Position numbers and translations under genes: made by a program. A DNA stretch of 64,000 nucleotides from Sulfitobacter geojensis (GTDB lineage Bacteria; Pseudomonadota; Alphaproteobacteria; Rhodobacterales; Rhodobacteraceae). The stretch's first letter is position 1. Each line of letters opens with the position of its first letter. The notes under the pieces were generated by a model. That model ran no database searches. It was given only the letters and a program-made list of their open reading frames with translations, and was not told where the DNA came from. Of the stretch, positions 63,950-64,000 are shown piece by piece. Location of the stretch: NCBI RefSeq assembly GCF_000622325.1, contig NZ_JASE01000005.1, forward strand, positions 2,170,001-2,234,000, in the 5' to 3' direction.

Positions 63950-64000
63950 GCGGTCAGGCCGAACAGCTCGCGCCGCCCAAAACGCAGAACTTGGCGCAAT
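63946..64000 (-). CDS. C-terminal end of an unidentified protein (start beyond window)
   Basis: On the minus strand a frame enters from the right edge and ends ...LRQVLRFGRRELFGLTA with TAA at 63946-63948. Only 17 codons are visible, so no family can be named. The stop overlaps the DUF2855 stop by convergent arrangement, which is common here and makes a real gene end plausible. Confidence 0.4.
   Translation of the reverse strand, partial: LRQVLRFGRRELFGLTA

Noticed and set aside
1..64000. CRISPR arrays, prophage, insertion sequences and tRNA genes
   Set aside because: No regular spaced repeats, transposase or integrase frames, or cloverleaf-type sequences were seen; the window is compact housekeeping chromosome.

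Overview
The window looks like an ordinary chromosomal stretch of a marine alphaproteobacterium of the order Rhodobacterales, most likely the Roseobacter group. This is inferred from several things: high-GC coding sequence; the gene order dusB-ntrB-ntrC-ntrY-ntrX followed by trkA-hfq-hflX; an NtrC without the sigma54-contact motif; and families typical of the group (DUF6477, DUF6456, usg, DUF2855). About 61 protein genes are supported, two of them cut by the window edges. No tRNA, rRNA, CRISPR array, prophage or insertion sequence was seen.

Region by region. 1-5224 is a minus-strand run: metA (partial), a P-loop protein, two EamA permeases, an ABM-domain protein and guaA, with start/stop overlaps at the guaA end. 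5423-8681 holds a pyrrolysine-free MttB-type methyltransferase, a DUF6477 protein, and an HTH-DUF6456 protein that I take to be a candidate GafA-type activator of gene transfer agents. 8787-12456 has lipA, two periplasmic c-type cytochromes, hpt with a coupled 57-residue membrane protein, and a RatA/COQ10-like protein. 12453-16506 has an MmgE/PrpD protein, amtB, a CinA-family amidase, pgpA and ispF. 16671-23874 is the nitrogen-control operon dusB-ntrBCYX. Three accessory genes (23920-26196) separate it from trkA-trkH-hfq-hflX (26356-30983).

31074-40653 contains a DUF2177 protein, an RluE-like pseudouridine synthase coupled to a penicillin acylase family protein, a YSC84 lipoprotein, hemB, a membrane protein and mfd. 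40660-47522 holds a Bcr/CflA-type exporter, a cytidylyltransferase-like protein, a DsbA-family oxidoreductase coupled to an acyl-CoA ligase, an XRE-cupin regulator and an orphan peptide-type solute-binding protein. 47602-47713 is a compact candidate small-RNA gene: promoter, two hairpins and a U-tract terminator.

47853-56013 has 3-hydroxybutyrate dehydrogenase with a patatin-like lipase, a DUF502 protein, the psuK-psuG pseudouridine catabolic pair, a divergent DUF4198/HupE pair whose start codons overlap, a ThiE-like protein and a TrmJ-like methyltransferase. 56263-63949 has heme A synthase, an M32 carboxypeptidase, a small exported protein, gyrA, usg and a DUF2855 protein.

The most interesting signals are mostly regulatory. 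(1) The leader of the DUF6456 gene carries a CtrA-like site with a GANTC methylation site inside it, plus DnaA-box-like nonamers. (2) There is an orphan small-RNA unit at 47602-47713. (3) Three copies of an intergenic element (a hairpin followed by a conserved CAGKATWT...GCCAAAAMGAG box) lie at 5269, 34624 and 56089. (4) NtrC has lost the GAFTGA loop. (5) The HupE/DUF4198 pair has both mature N-termini predicted to begin with His-Glu. I found no clearly new multi-gene system. All calls come from reading sequence and remembered family features; no database search was run.
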